A stretch of 38,101 nt of DNA, taken from NCBI GenBank assembly GCA_902793335.1, contig CADBCZ010000027.1, positions 374 through 38,474 of the forward strand. The letters run 5' to 3'. This stretch comes from an uncultured Lachnospiraceae bacterium. Its GTDB lineage: Bacteria > Bacillota > Clostridia > Lachnospirales > Lachnospiraceae. The position numbers were made by a program, and so were the translations under genes. A model generated the notes under the pieces. The model ran no database searches, had not been told where the DNA came from, and saw only the letters and a program-made list of their open reading frames with translations. Positions within the stretch are counted from its first letter, which is position 1. Each line of letters begins with the position of its first letter. Shown here one piece after another: positions 7,555-15,277 of this stretch.

Positions 7555-9933
7555 ATGTCCAAAGATAAGGTGTTTCATATAGGGGTTATGATCGGAAATG
7601 TTCACACCCAGCATCCAATGGAATTGATATGGGGGATATGCGAAGCAGCAAAAACAGAAAAAGTTAATATTACATTCTTTGTAGGTGCCCAGGGAAATGC
7701 ACTGGACTTTTGGAAAGGTGATGAAAATGATCTTTCTGCCTATAATTATCAATATAACTCCCTCTATGATTATTCCCTCATTGCAGGCTTGGATGCATTG
7801 ATAATATCATACGGAACATTGGGGATTTATCTGGACGGAGATGATAGAGAAGCCTTTGCGGAAAAGTATCGAAGTGTTCCTTTGGTAATTCTTGAAGAGT
7901 ATGACGAGGAATCGCCGGATAGTTTTATTATTAGCGATAATTACAGAAGCATGTACGATATTATGGAACACCTGCTTTCAGATCATGGATATGAGAGAGT
8001 TCTGTATTTGAGTGGTCCTAAGAATAATACAGATTCCAATTTAAGAGAGAATGCCTATCGTGATGCCATGGAAGCCTATGGGAATGAAGTGACTGAAGAT
8101 ATGGTGGAATATGGTGATTATTCTTCAGATGTTGATGAACTTGTAGAATGCCTTTTGGATAATAATCCGGACGCTGAAGCCATAGTTTCTGCTAATGATG
8201 AGATGGCATTCAGTGTTTACAGGGTTTGTCGCAAGAGAGGACTTATGCCAGGACGTGATATTGCGGTGACCGGATATGATGATGTTGAATTTGCCCAGCG
8301 ACTTGATCCACCGCTTACTACTGCTGATCAGGATGGATTGGACATGGGTTATCGCGCACTCAAATGTGCTGTTGCGTTATGTACTGATCCACAACCCATT
8401 AAGCTAAAGCTTCCGGCTAAGCTTTTGAAACGTCAGTCCTGTGGCTGTAAAGAACAGATAAATACAGCTGAATTAGAGCTTGTAGATGTGCTCAAAAGAA
8501 TAGGCAATTCCGGCGACAGGAAAATGATCGCCACGGCAGCTTCGGTGGCGGCGGCAGGCTCATACCAGAGTATAGCTGTTGAGAAAGTAAGAAAGAACGG
8601 AAGAGATTATTATAATTTCTTATTAACAACCTTGCTCAAAATATCTGAGAATAAAATAAGTGAGAGTAAAAACGAAATTTTGGATTCGTCTATTTTAAAG
8701 ATACATGAATTGTTTAGAAATGACGGTATAAGTTCTCTTAATTACTCAGGCTTTTTGAGAACCTTCCATCAGGTGATGCGTTTCTTCATTGAAAAAGAGA
8801 AAGATGTCAAAGCGCTTGCAATAATTGGAGGAATCCTCGACTCGACTGACAGCTACATCACCTCTTATATTATGAGAAGTGATGAAGAAAAACGCATGAT
8901 GCTTATGTATAAGAACTGGGCAGCGCCTTCCACAATCAGATATATGATTGAGAAGGTTGAAGACGAGAATGAATTTAACAGACTTGCATTGGAGAATGTT
9001 ATCTCACAGGGAGCTAAGAGTGCATATCTGTACCTCTTACCGGAACCTATTAAATGCGAGAGAAAAGAACAGTTCAAATGCCCTGATAAGCTTGAGCTTG
9101 TAGCGAAATATTCTAATAATGCTATGAGAGTGTATGACAAGAGTGAACGTCCGATAATTACTAAAGAGGAAGGATTTGCTGCTCGCTTCTCTTCGAGAAC
9201 AAAGCGAAATTATGTAGCGTTTTTGTTATTTGCCAAGGAATATCAGTATGGAATTCTGTTAACTGAGATAGACCCTGCATCTATTGGCCTGATATACGGA
9301 GTTTCGCTTCAGATCAGTACCGCCAAGGCTTATATGCAGATGAGCAGGCGTGAGAATGAGGTAAAGAATCAGTTATATGATACATTGAAAGAATTAAAGA
9401 CCAAGAATCAGGTGCTGAGCTTTGTTTCTTCGACCGACGCATTGACAGGTCTTTATAACAGACGTGGATTCATTGAAAGCGCTGTTTCTGAGGTTAATGC
9501 TCATATAGGTTCGACAGCTGCAATATTGTTCTCTGATCTTGATCATTTGAAACAGATTAACGATGAGTTTGGACACAAGGATGGCGATTTTGCCCTTAAG
9601 AGTGCGGCTGAAATATTGAGAAGTACGATTATCTCATATCGCAGTGAGGGAACCGTGTGTGGACGTATAGGCGGAGACGAGTTTGTATGTTTCATGATCT
9701 GTGATAAGCCTGAGGATGCGAATATAGTGCTTGACAAACTCAAAGAATGTTGTAAGAAATTTAATGACAGGTGTGATAAACCTTATTATGTTGAATTCTC
9801 TACCGGTTGTGTGACTTTTTCCTGTTCAGAAAACTACTCAATTGTTGATTTGATTAGTCAGGCTGATGTATGTCTCTATGAAGAGAAGAAGAAGCGTAGG
9901 AAGAACATAATAAAGGCAGAGAATGATGATTAA
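7555..9933 (+). CDS. diguanylate cyclase with LacI-type periplasmic-binding-like sensor, no HTH
   Basis: 792 residues with no signal peptide or membrane segment, so cytoplasmic. Residues about 7-295 are a LacI/Peripla_BP_3-type sugar-sensor fold (VFHIGVMIG at the start, SANDEMAFSVYR and VTGYDDVEFAQRLDPPLTT later), but the LacI DNA-binding headpiece is absent. A helical region and a possible GAF-like region (about 300-610) lead to a GGDEF domain with ALTGLYNRRGF, FSDLDHLKQINDEFGHKDGD and an intact GGDEF at 706-710. The product would be c-di-GMP from two GTP. The position for the inhibitory RxxD site upstream of GGDEF reads SEGT, so product feedback is probably lost. It has its own promoter, a strong AAAGGGG site and a terminator. 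Confidence 0.9.
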   Translation: MSKDKVFHIGVMIGNVHTQHPMELIWGICEAAKTEKVNITFFVGAQGNALDFWKGDENDLSAYNYQYNSLYDYSLIAGLDALIISYGTLGIYLDGDDREAFAEKYRSVPLVILEEYDEESPDSFIISDNYRSMYDIMEHLLSDHGYERVLYLSGPKNNTDSNLRENAYRDAMEAYGNEVTEDMVEYGDYSSDVDELVECLLDNNPDAEAIVSANDEMAFSVYRVCRKRGLMPGRDIAVTGYDDVEFAQRLDPPLTTADQDGLDMGYRALKCAVALCTDPQPIKLKLPAKLLKRQSCGCKEQINTAELELVDVLKRIGNSGDRKMIATAASVAAAGSYQSIAVEKVRKNGRDYYNFLLTTLLKISENKISESKNEILDSSILKIHELFRNDGISSLNYSGFLRTFHQVMRFFIEKEKDVKALAIIGGILDSTDSYITSYIMRSDEEKRMMLMYKNWAAPSTIRYMIEKVEDENEFNRLALENVISQGAKSAYLYLLPEPIKCERKEQFKCPDKLELVAKYSNNAMRVYDKSERPIITKEEGFAARFSSRTKRNYVAFLLFAKEYQYGILLTEIDPASIGLIYGVSLQISTAKAYMQMSRRENEVKNQLYDTLKELKTKNQVLSFVSSTDALTGLYNRRGFIESAVSEVNAHIGSTAAILFSDLDHLKQINDEFGHKDGDFALKSAAEILRSTIISYRSEGTVCGRIGGDEFVCFMICDKPEDANIVLDKLKECCKKFNDRCDKPYYVEFSTGCVTFSCSENYSIVDLISQADVCLYEEKKKRRKNIIKAENDD

Positions 9934-9966
9934 GGTAATTTTGGCAATCATATTGTAATATAAACT

Positions 9967-9998
9967 AAAAAAGCTTTGTCTATAGACAGAGCTTTTTT
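9967..9998 (+). terminator. terminator of the GGDEF gene
   Basis: AAAAAAGCTTTGTCT pairs with AGACAGAGCTTTTTT around a short loop, with one mismatch, and ends in six Ts. The A-rich left arm may also serve the converging XRE gene on the minus strand. The next 100 bases up to 10107 hold nothing recognisable. Confidence 0.85.
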
Positions 9999-10107
9999 AA
10001 TGCAATTAATATGTGACTAAAGTCATGTTCATTTTATTCCTTAGTTGGAAAGGTTGATTTTTCGAAGAACAAAAAGTTAAATTCTATATCATACCAGGGT
10101 AGTCGAC

Positions 10108-10575
10108 TTAAGAGATAGTCTTTCCGTCCTCTTCAATTCTAAGCAGTGCATTGTATGCCTCTGAGAGGGTGGCAAGGTTTTCTTTTAATACAGTAAAATC
10201 TGCTTTTTCTGATTCATCAATCTTGCTGTCTACCGATATTTCAATCATTCTATCAATGTCGATATTCTTTAATTTGTTGAGGCTGTTAATGATAACAAGC
10301 ATAGTGCTGTCGAGACGTTCTTCCTCTAAGGCGTTTACCTCCGGATAACCGATTTCCTTACCGACCGGACATTCCTTGTGACAGTACCATCTGCAGAGAC
10401 GCTTGCTGTTATAAAAATCCGAAAGAGCAACTATTTCATCGGGCTCCGGTGTCTTTTCATTTCTTTCAAATGCGCCTATCTTATCTCTTGAAATACCGGT
10501 ACCGGTTGCTACTGTCTCCTGACTTTTGTCGTTCTGTTCTCTTATTTTCTTATATACAGATGTTTCCTTTGTCAT
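10108..10575 (-). CDS. XRE-family transcriptional regulator with cysteine cluster
   Basis: 155 residues. An N-terminal XRE helix-turn-helix (about 6-60: QNDKSQETVATGTGISRDKI, then AFERNEKTPEPDEIVALSDFY) is followed by LCRWYCHKECPVGKE, with three cysteines spaced C-x3-C-x3-C. The rest is a helical, probably coiled-coil region that may dimerise. The cysteines could bind metal or act as a redox switch; this is inferred. The frame is open 17 codons further upstream, but ATG 10575 has a GGAGG site 9 bases away and is preferred. The gene is divergent from the flotillin cluster, which it may regulate. Confidence 0.8.
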   Translation of the reverse strand: MTKETSVYKKIREQNDKSQETVATGTGISRDKIGAFERNEKTPEPDEIVALSDFYNSKRLCRWYCHKECPVGKEIGYPEVNALEEERLDSTMLVIINSLNKLKNIDIDRMIEISVDSKIDESEKADFTVLKENLATLSEAYNALLRIEEDGKTIS

Positions 10576-10606
10576 GTCCGTAATCCTCCGATATTCATAA
10601 AAAACT

Positions 10607-10661
10607 ATACACATAATAACACACATTCATATACAAATCTATTATAAATGATTATGTGTAT
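10607..10661. promoter_or_regulatory. inverted repeat upstream of the XRE gene (operator candidate)
   Basis: ATACACATAAT (10607-10617) and ATTATGTGTAT (10651-10661) are perfect 11-base inverted copies 33 bases apart. On the minus strand a TATAAT (plus-strand ATTATA, 10641-10646) lies between them. The arrangement fits paired operators around the regulator's own promoter. Confidence 0.5.
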
Positions 10662-10817
10662 GGTATTTTTCGTCAAAAGAAATCTCTTTTGTGGTAATTT
10701 TCCGCAAAATGTATAGTTGATGTTGCGAATTTAAGGCTGAAAACGGTTATTAAAATCGATATAATAATGCCATAAACAAACACACAGTTATTTTTAACAT
10801 AGAAGGAGGAGATTGTT

Positions 10818-11042
10818 ATGTTAACCTTATTGTTCTTTATTTTATTAATTTCTATCTTTTTCAAGGCATTTGTCATTGCTGTAAAAGCGGCATGGGGCGT
10901 GTCAAAGATTTTTGTAACAATTATAATGCTTCCATTGATGCTTGCCGGAATGGTCTTATCCGGACTCATTTCTTTGGCATTTCCGGTTTTACTGGTAATA
11001 GGAGCAATAGTTCTTATAAAAAGTATAGTAGTTGCGGTATAA
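10818..11042 (+). CDS. small hydrophobic membrane protein in flotillin cluster
   Basis: 74 residues, nearly all hydrophobic. There are two or three membrane segments, separated by a short stretch with two lysines near FKAFVIAVKAAWG. The start follows a very strong AGAAGGAGGAG site. A TATAAT is present at 10760-10765 but its -35 is weak. It precedes two co-directional genes, the second a flotillin, so it may be a partner in a membrane microdomain. I do not recognise a family. Confidence 0.65.
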   Translation: MLTLLFFILLISIFFKAFVIAVKAAWGVSKIFVTIIMLPLMLAGMVLSGLISLAFPVLLVIGAIVLIKSIVVAV

Positions 11043-11073
11043 ATGAAGTGAGATAGAGATGGGAGTTGAGATT

Positions 11074-11475
11074 ATGGATTATGAGAAAGAAAGACGTGAG
11101 GCGATTGATGCGGGAAATCGAGCCTTGATGAGTCTAAGGTCAGCGCAGAGTGATCTTCATAGCGCAAAGAACTGGGGAATAGTTGATCTGCTAGGTGGCG
11201 GATTACTTACAGATCTTATAAAACACTCTAAGATGAACAACGCACAACGCCACATGGAACAGGCAAAATGGGATCTTGAAAAGTTTGGAAAAGAGTTGTC
11301 GGATGTTTCGGGATATGTGAATTTTGATTTTAATACTGCTGATTTTCTTAGTTTTGCGGATTATTTTTTTGATGGACTGCTTGCAGACTGGATGATGCAG
11401 GATAGAATCAACAAAGCGAGAAATCAAGTTGATGAAGCGATAAAGAGAGTTGAATATATTCTGGCAAGGTTATAA
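11074..11475 (+). CDS. helical protein of unknown function next to flotillin
   Basis: About 133 residues, soluble and mostly helical. It has a Gly-rich loop (VDLLGGGLLTDLIKHSKM) and an aromatic, acidic centre (FADYFFDGLLADW) between two amphipathic helical regions. This pattern recurs, as I recall, in uncharacterised Firmicutes proteins. The frame is open from 11059, but ATG 11074 has GGGAG eight bases upstream and is the better start. It lies 31 bases after the small membrane protein and 90 before the flotillin. A role with flotillin is inferred from position only. Confidence 0.7.
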   Translation: MDYEKERREAIDAGNRALMSLRSAQSDLHSAKNWGIVDLLGGGLLTDLIKHSKMNNAQRHMEQAKWDLEKFGKELSDVSGYVNFDFNTADFLSFADYFFDGLLADWMMQDRINKARNQVDEAIKRVEYILARL

Positions 11476-11564
11476 TGAGTATTTATTAATTGGTTAGGAT
11501 ATTGCGATATGACGCGAATGAGTGGTATTATAAAAAATATTTTACATATTAGGAGGAAATGATT

Positions 11565-13127
11565 ATGGTTTGGTTAGAGTTATTAAAGTATTGGTGGATA
11601 GTTTTAATAGTTGTAGTAGTTATTGTTGTACTATTTACAAGTTATGTTAAAGCACCGCCTGATGTTGCTTATGTAATTTCCGGTTTGAGAAAAGAACCTA
11701 AGGTTTTGATAGGACGGGCAGGAATCAAGCTTCCGTTCTTTGAGAGAAAGGATGAACTGCTGGTAAAACAGATATCAATAGATATCAAGACAGATGATTT
11801 TGTACCAACATTGGATTTCATTGGAGTTAATATAGACGCTGTAGCAAAGGTCCGCGTAATGACAGATGACGAAGGTATTCAGCGTGCTATGAAGAACTTC
11901 CTTAATATGAAGGAAGAGAGAATTATACAGGCACTTGTTGATTCACTTCAAGGTAATATGCGTGAGATCATCGGTACAGTTACATTGAAGGATCTGTGCA
12001 ATGACAGAAAAGTTTTTGGTGATCAGGTTCAGGAGAAGGCCCAGAAGGATATGAACAGTCTCGGTATAGAGATCATTTCATGTAACATCCAGCATGTTGT
12101 TGACCAGAATGACCTTATTCCTGCGTTAGGTCAGGATAATATGGCAGCAATTCAGAAGAACGCATCGATTGCTAAAGCTAATGCTGACAGAGATGTGGCA
12201 ATTGCACAGGCTCAGGCTAAGAAGGAATCAAATGATGCCGCAGTTCAATCTGAAACCGAGATAGCGATTAAGCAAAATGAGTTGGCAATTAAGAAGGCGG
12301 AACTTAAGACGATTGAAGATACTAAGCGTGCTCAGGCTGACGCTGCATATAAGATTCAGGAAGAGGAACAGAGAAAGTCTATCGAAGTAACATCTACCAA
12401 TGCAAACATTGCTAAGCAGGAGCGTGAGGTAGAACTTAAGATGCGCGAGGCTGAGGTTCAGGAGCAGACTTTAAATGCAAATATCCGCAAGCAGGCTGAT
12501 GCAGAAAAATACAAACAGCAGCAGATGGCTGATGTTGAACTATACAAGCGTCAGAAGGAAGCGGAGGCTAAGAAATATGAGCAGGCTCAGGAAGCAGAAG
12601 CTCAGAAAATTCAGGCTGATGCAGTCAAGTACTCAATGGAGCAGGAAGCAGCCGCAATCAAGGCTAAGGCGGAGGCTGAGGCAGCGGGAATTAAGGCAAA
12701 AGGTGAAGCTGAAGCTGCAGCTATTAAGGCGAAAGCAGAGGCAGAGGCTGCCGGTATTGACAAGAAGGCAGAAGCTATGCAGAAATATGGTGAGGCAGCT
12801 ATCATTGAGATGCTCTGTCAGATGTATCCTCAGGTTGCTCAGGCAGTTGCTACACCGCTTGCAAATGTTGATAAGATCACAATGTACGGTTCAGGTAATA
12901 CTGCTAAAATGACAGAGGATGTAACAACTTCACTTAAGCAGGTTATGGACGGAATCGGTGACAGCTTAGGAATTAATCCTAGTGTACTTCTTTCAAGTTT
13001 TGCCGGTACAAAGCTTGCCGGTCTTACGGATGGAGGAAAAACGGATGATGAGGCTATAGATACTAAGAAAGATAAAACAGAAGATACGTCAGAAAACTAT
13101 GAAGAGATTATTAAAGAGGATAACTAA
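11565..13127 (+). CDS. floT: flotillin-like SPFH-domain protein (YuaG/FloT type)
   Basis: 520 residues. An N-terminal membrane anchor (about 8-28) is followed by an SPFH domain (APPDVAYVISGLRKEPKVLIGRAG ... about 35-200). A long Ala/Glu/Lys-rich coiled coil (about 200-420) carries three 11-residue repeats, and a C-terminal oligomerisation region with an acidic tail follows. Flotillins scaffold membrane microdomains that gather signalling and secretion proteins. ATG 11559 is too close to AGGAGG (11551-11556), and ATG 11565 is 8 bases away, so it is preferred. The gene ends in its own terminator. No NfeD-type partner, which often neighbours such genes, is seen; two unknown genes take that place. 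Confidence 0.9.
   Translation: MVWLELLKYWWIVLIVVVVIVVLFTSYVKAPPDVAYVISGLRKEPKVLIGRAGIKLPFFERKDELLVKQISIDIKTDDFVPTLDFIGVNIDAVAKVRVMTDDEGIQRAMKNFLNMKEERIIQALVDSLQGNMREIIGTVTLKDLCNDRKVFGDQVQEKAQKDMNSLGIEIISCNIQHVVDQNDLIPALGQDNMAAIQKNASIAKANADRDVAIAQAQAKKESNDAAVQSETEIAIKQNELAIKKAELKTIEDTKRAQADAAYKIQEEEQRKSIEVTSTNANIAKQEREVELKMREAEVQEQTLNANIRKQADAEKYKQQQMADVELYKRQKEAEAKKYEQAQEAEAQKIQADAVKYSMEQEAAAIKAKAEAEAAGIKAKGEAEAAAIKAKAEAEAAGIDKKAEAMQKYGEAAIIEMLCQMYPQVAQAVATPLANVDKITMYGSGNTAKMTEDVTTSLKQVMDGIGDSLGINPSVLLSSFAGTKLAGLTDGGKTDDEAIDTKKDKTEDTSENYEEIIKEDN
12648..12776 (+). repeat. internal 33-bp coding repeats in the flotillin coiled coil
   Basis: Three to four units read as AAIKAKAEAEA, AGIKAKGEAEA, AAIKAKAEAEA and AGIDKKAEA. 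The peptide is kept while third positions differ, so this is an old repeat under protein-level selection rather than a recent DNA duplication. It is typical of flotillin EA-rich domains. Confidence 0.75.
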
Positions 13128-13152
13128 CTCATAGCATCCATTAATGGATCAG

Positions 13153-13180
13153 AAAAGTGTGCTTTCGGGCACACTTTTTT
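13153..13180 (+). terminator. flotillin terminator
   Basis: AAAAGTGTGC (13153-13162) pairs with GCACACTTTT around TTTCGG and ends in six Ts. Confidence 0.9.
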
Positions 13181-13193
13181 GCTTTATAGGAAA

Positions 13194-13243
13194 GTTCTTG
13201 ACTTCTAACTGTATCTAATGTATAGTAACAGTAAATCAAGAAC
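13194..13243 (+). promoter_or_regulatory. promoter and operator candidate of the GntR-ABC operon
   Basis: TTGACT (13198-13203) and TATAGT (13221-13226) are 17 bases apart. The promoter is framed by an inverted repeat, GTTCTTGA (13194-13201) with TCAAGAAC (13236-13243). A second, inner pair, ACTGT/ACAGT (13209-13213 and 13228-13232), also flanks the -10. Both suit autorepression by the dimeric GntR-type regulator encoded next. Confidence 0.7.
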
Positions 13244-13260
13244 GGATTTGGAGTGGTGTG

Positions 13261-13641
13261 ATGAATATATTGATAGATCAGATGTCACAGACACCGATAT
13301 ATGAGCAGATAGAGAACCAGATTAGGCAGAGCATATTGTCGGGTGGCTTAGAAGCCAATTACATGATGCCGTCAATAAGAAAGATGGCAAAAGGGCTGAA
13401 TGTTGGAATTATAACAGTAAAGCGTGCTTATGATGATCTCTGTAATGAGGGGCTGCTTATTAGTCTTCAGGGACGGGGCGTGTTTGTGGCAAGTATAGAT
13501 ACAGATAAAGAAAGAGCGGTAAGAATGGGGCAGTTAAGGGATAAGCTATCCGAACTTAAAGCATTCTGCGACACCTCGGATATAAGTAAGGAGGAACTTG
13601 TATCTGAGATTGAGAAGATATTTATGGGAAATGATGGATAA
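13261..13641 (+). CDS. GntR-family regulator, YtrA subfamily
   Basis: 126 residues. The winged helix (about 8-75: TPIYEQIENQIRQSILSGGL, then PSIRKMAKGLNVGIITVKRAYDDLCNEGLL) is followed by only a short helical tail, as in YtrA-type repressors of ABC exporters. A GTG at 13258 immediately precedes ATG 13261; the ATG has the better spacing to GGAG. First gene of a four-gene operon with an ABC ATPase 17 bases downstream, so it probably represses that exporter until an inducer, often a cell-envelope compound, is present. Confidence 0.88.
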   Translation: MNILIDQMSQTPIYEQIENQIRQSILSGGLEANYMMPSIRKMAKGLNVGIITVKRAYDDLCNEGLLISLQGRGVFVASIDTDKERAVRMGQLRDKLSELKAFCDTSDISKEELVSEIEKIFMGNDG

Positions 13642-13658
13642 AGGGAGAATTTTATAAA

Positions 13659-14534
13659 ATGGATAAAGCACTTACAATAAAGGATTTGAATGTAAAACTT
13701 AACGGTTTTGAATTAAAGAATATTAATCTTGAGATACCAAGAGGTGTAGTGGTAGGGCTTATAGGAAGAAATGGTGCCGGTAAGACAACATTTATCAATA
13801 CTATTACTGACATTTACTTGCCGGAAAGCGGAAGCGTTCTGTATGGAGATACAGACCTTCAAATAGAGCCGGAGAAGGCAAAGAGTAAGTTCGGTGTTGT
13901 ATATGATAATCTTTTCTATCCGGCTAATTACACTGCTAAGAGAATTGCAAAGCTCATAGCACCGTTCTATGAAGATTTTGATATGAATAATTGGGAAAGT
14001 CTTATGGACAGATATGGACTTGAAAAGCATAAACAGGTAGGAATGTATTCAAAGGGTATGCAGATGAAGTTTATGCTTTCGCTTGTGTTTGCAAGAAATC
14101 CGGAGATTCTGATACTTGATGAGCCGACAGCGGGCTTAGATCCTGCTGCTAGAGCAGAACTTATAGATATGTTACAGGAGTTTATGATGAGTGAGGATAA
14201 GACGGTCATTTTCTCCACTCATATAACAAGTGATCTTGATAAGATAGCAGATTATGTGGTTCTTGTATCAGACGGACAGGTTGTGCTTAACGAGGAAAAA
14301 GATGAGCTTATGATGCATTACGGCGTTGTGCAGGTTGAGAAAGACAAGCTGACACCGGAGCTGTCTGGAAGATTAATCGGTCTAAGGGAGAAAGAATTTG
14401 GCTATGTAGGCCTTACAAAGGATATCAGCTTCTTTGAGGGGCGAGATGATTCAAGGGTAAGACGTGCGGTTATTGAGGATCTACTGATATATGAAAATGA
14501 AAATGTCAAGTCAAAAGAAAATACATATATTTAA
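13659..14534 (+). CDS. ABC transporter ATP-binding protein (YtrB-like)
   Basis: 291 residues. Walker A is GRNGAGKT near 36-43 and Walker B plus D-loop is LILDEPTAGLDP near 152-163. The switch histidine is in FSTHIT. The signature motif is YSKGM rather than LSGGQ, a variant common in YtrB-like exporters. A C-terminal extension of about 70 residues follows the nucleotide-binding domain. It supplies ATP hydrolysis for the two downstream membrane proteins. Substrate unknown. Confidence 0.92.
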   Translation: MDKALTIKDLNVKLNGFELKNINLEIPRGVVVGLIGRNGAGKTTFINTITDIYLPESGSVLYGDTDLQIEPEKAKSKFGVVYDNLFYPANYTAKRIAKLIAPFYEDFDMNNWESLMDRYGLEKHKQVGMYSKGMQMKFMLSLVFARNPEILILDEPTAGLDPAARAELIDMLQEFMMSEDKTVIFSTHITSDLDKIADYVVLVSDGQVVLNEEKDELMMHYGVVQVEKDKLTPELSGRLIGLREKEFGYVGLTKDISFFEGRDDSRVRRAVIEDLLIYENENVKSKENTYI

Positions 14535-14560
14535 TATGCGTTTTGTGAGGAGATTGTAGC

Positions 14561-15277
14561 ATGGACGGAAATAATGAAAATATATACGGCATTGATGGAA
14601 ACAGTGCTTTTATGAAAAAGAATACAATGGAAGAAATGCGTAGATGTTTAATATATATGAGCAGGTTATGGGGAGCAGATAAAGGGTTACTTATAGTGGC
14701 ATTTATTATGCTTACAATTTTTAAGCAGAATTCATTCACACTTGTATGGTTTATATATGGAGTTAACGCTATGTCACTCTCAATTTATGGAAATAATTAT
14801 GATGAGATATCCGCTATGGGAGGACATGGCAAACTTACTCTTTCAATGCCAATGTCGAGAAAGACAATATATGATACAAGAATGTATCTGGTCGGTGGCT
14901 TGTATTTGTTGGCTATTGTTTTAGCATTAATTCCTTTACTACAGGTGGGAATGTTGTATAGATACATCCTGTATGTTTTGTTGTTACTTATGGGACATGT
15001 TATGTGTGGTCTGAGTATAAGAAAACCATATTTACAGATTGTATCTGGAGTACCTGCATGCATTGTGTTGTTTATTTCAGTGATGCTTGACTTATTTGAT
15101 GTATCACAAACGATAGTTAGTAAAATAGCAAATATTAGAGGAAATTTGGTAGAGGCGTGCTTATGTATTATCATGCTTATTGTTGATATTATTGTTTGGC
15201 TTAGGGAACGTAGATTGTTTGTAGGAAATAAGGGATATAGGGATTATAAGATAAGAGAGGAGATAAGTAAATGTTAA
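14561..15277 (+). CDS. ABC-2 type permease-like membrane protein
   Basis: 238 residues with about six membrane helices after a 45-residue hydrophilic start. The MSMPMSRKTIYDTRMY segment is typical of ABC-2 permeases that follow YtrA/YtrB genes. The start has a GAGGAG site. The stop overlaps the next gene's ATG by 7 bases, which indicates translational coupling. It is the probable transmembrane partner of the ATPase. Confidence 0.78.
   Translation: MDGNNENIYGIDGNSAFMKKNTMEEMRRCLIYMSRLWGADKGLLIVAFIMLTIFKQNSFTLVWFIYGVNAMSLSIYGNNYDEISAMGGHGKLTLSMPMSRKTIYDTRMYLVGGLYLLAIVLALIPLLQVGMLYRYILYVLLLLMGHVMCGLSIRKPYLQIVSGVPACIVLFISVMLDLFDVSQTIVSKIANIRGNLVEACLCIIMLIVDIIVWLRERRLFVGNKGYRDYKIREEISKC

Noticed and set aside
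12475-12912. 145-codon frame rich in Arg and Gln inside the flotillin gene
   Set aside because: It is a shadow of the repetitive EA-rich coding region in another phase, without a ribosome site.
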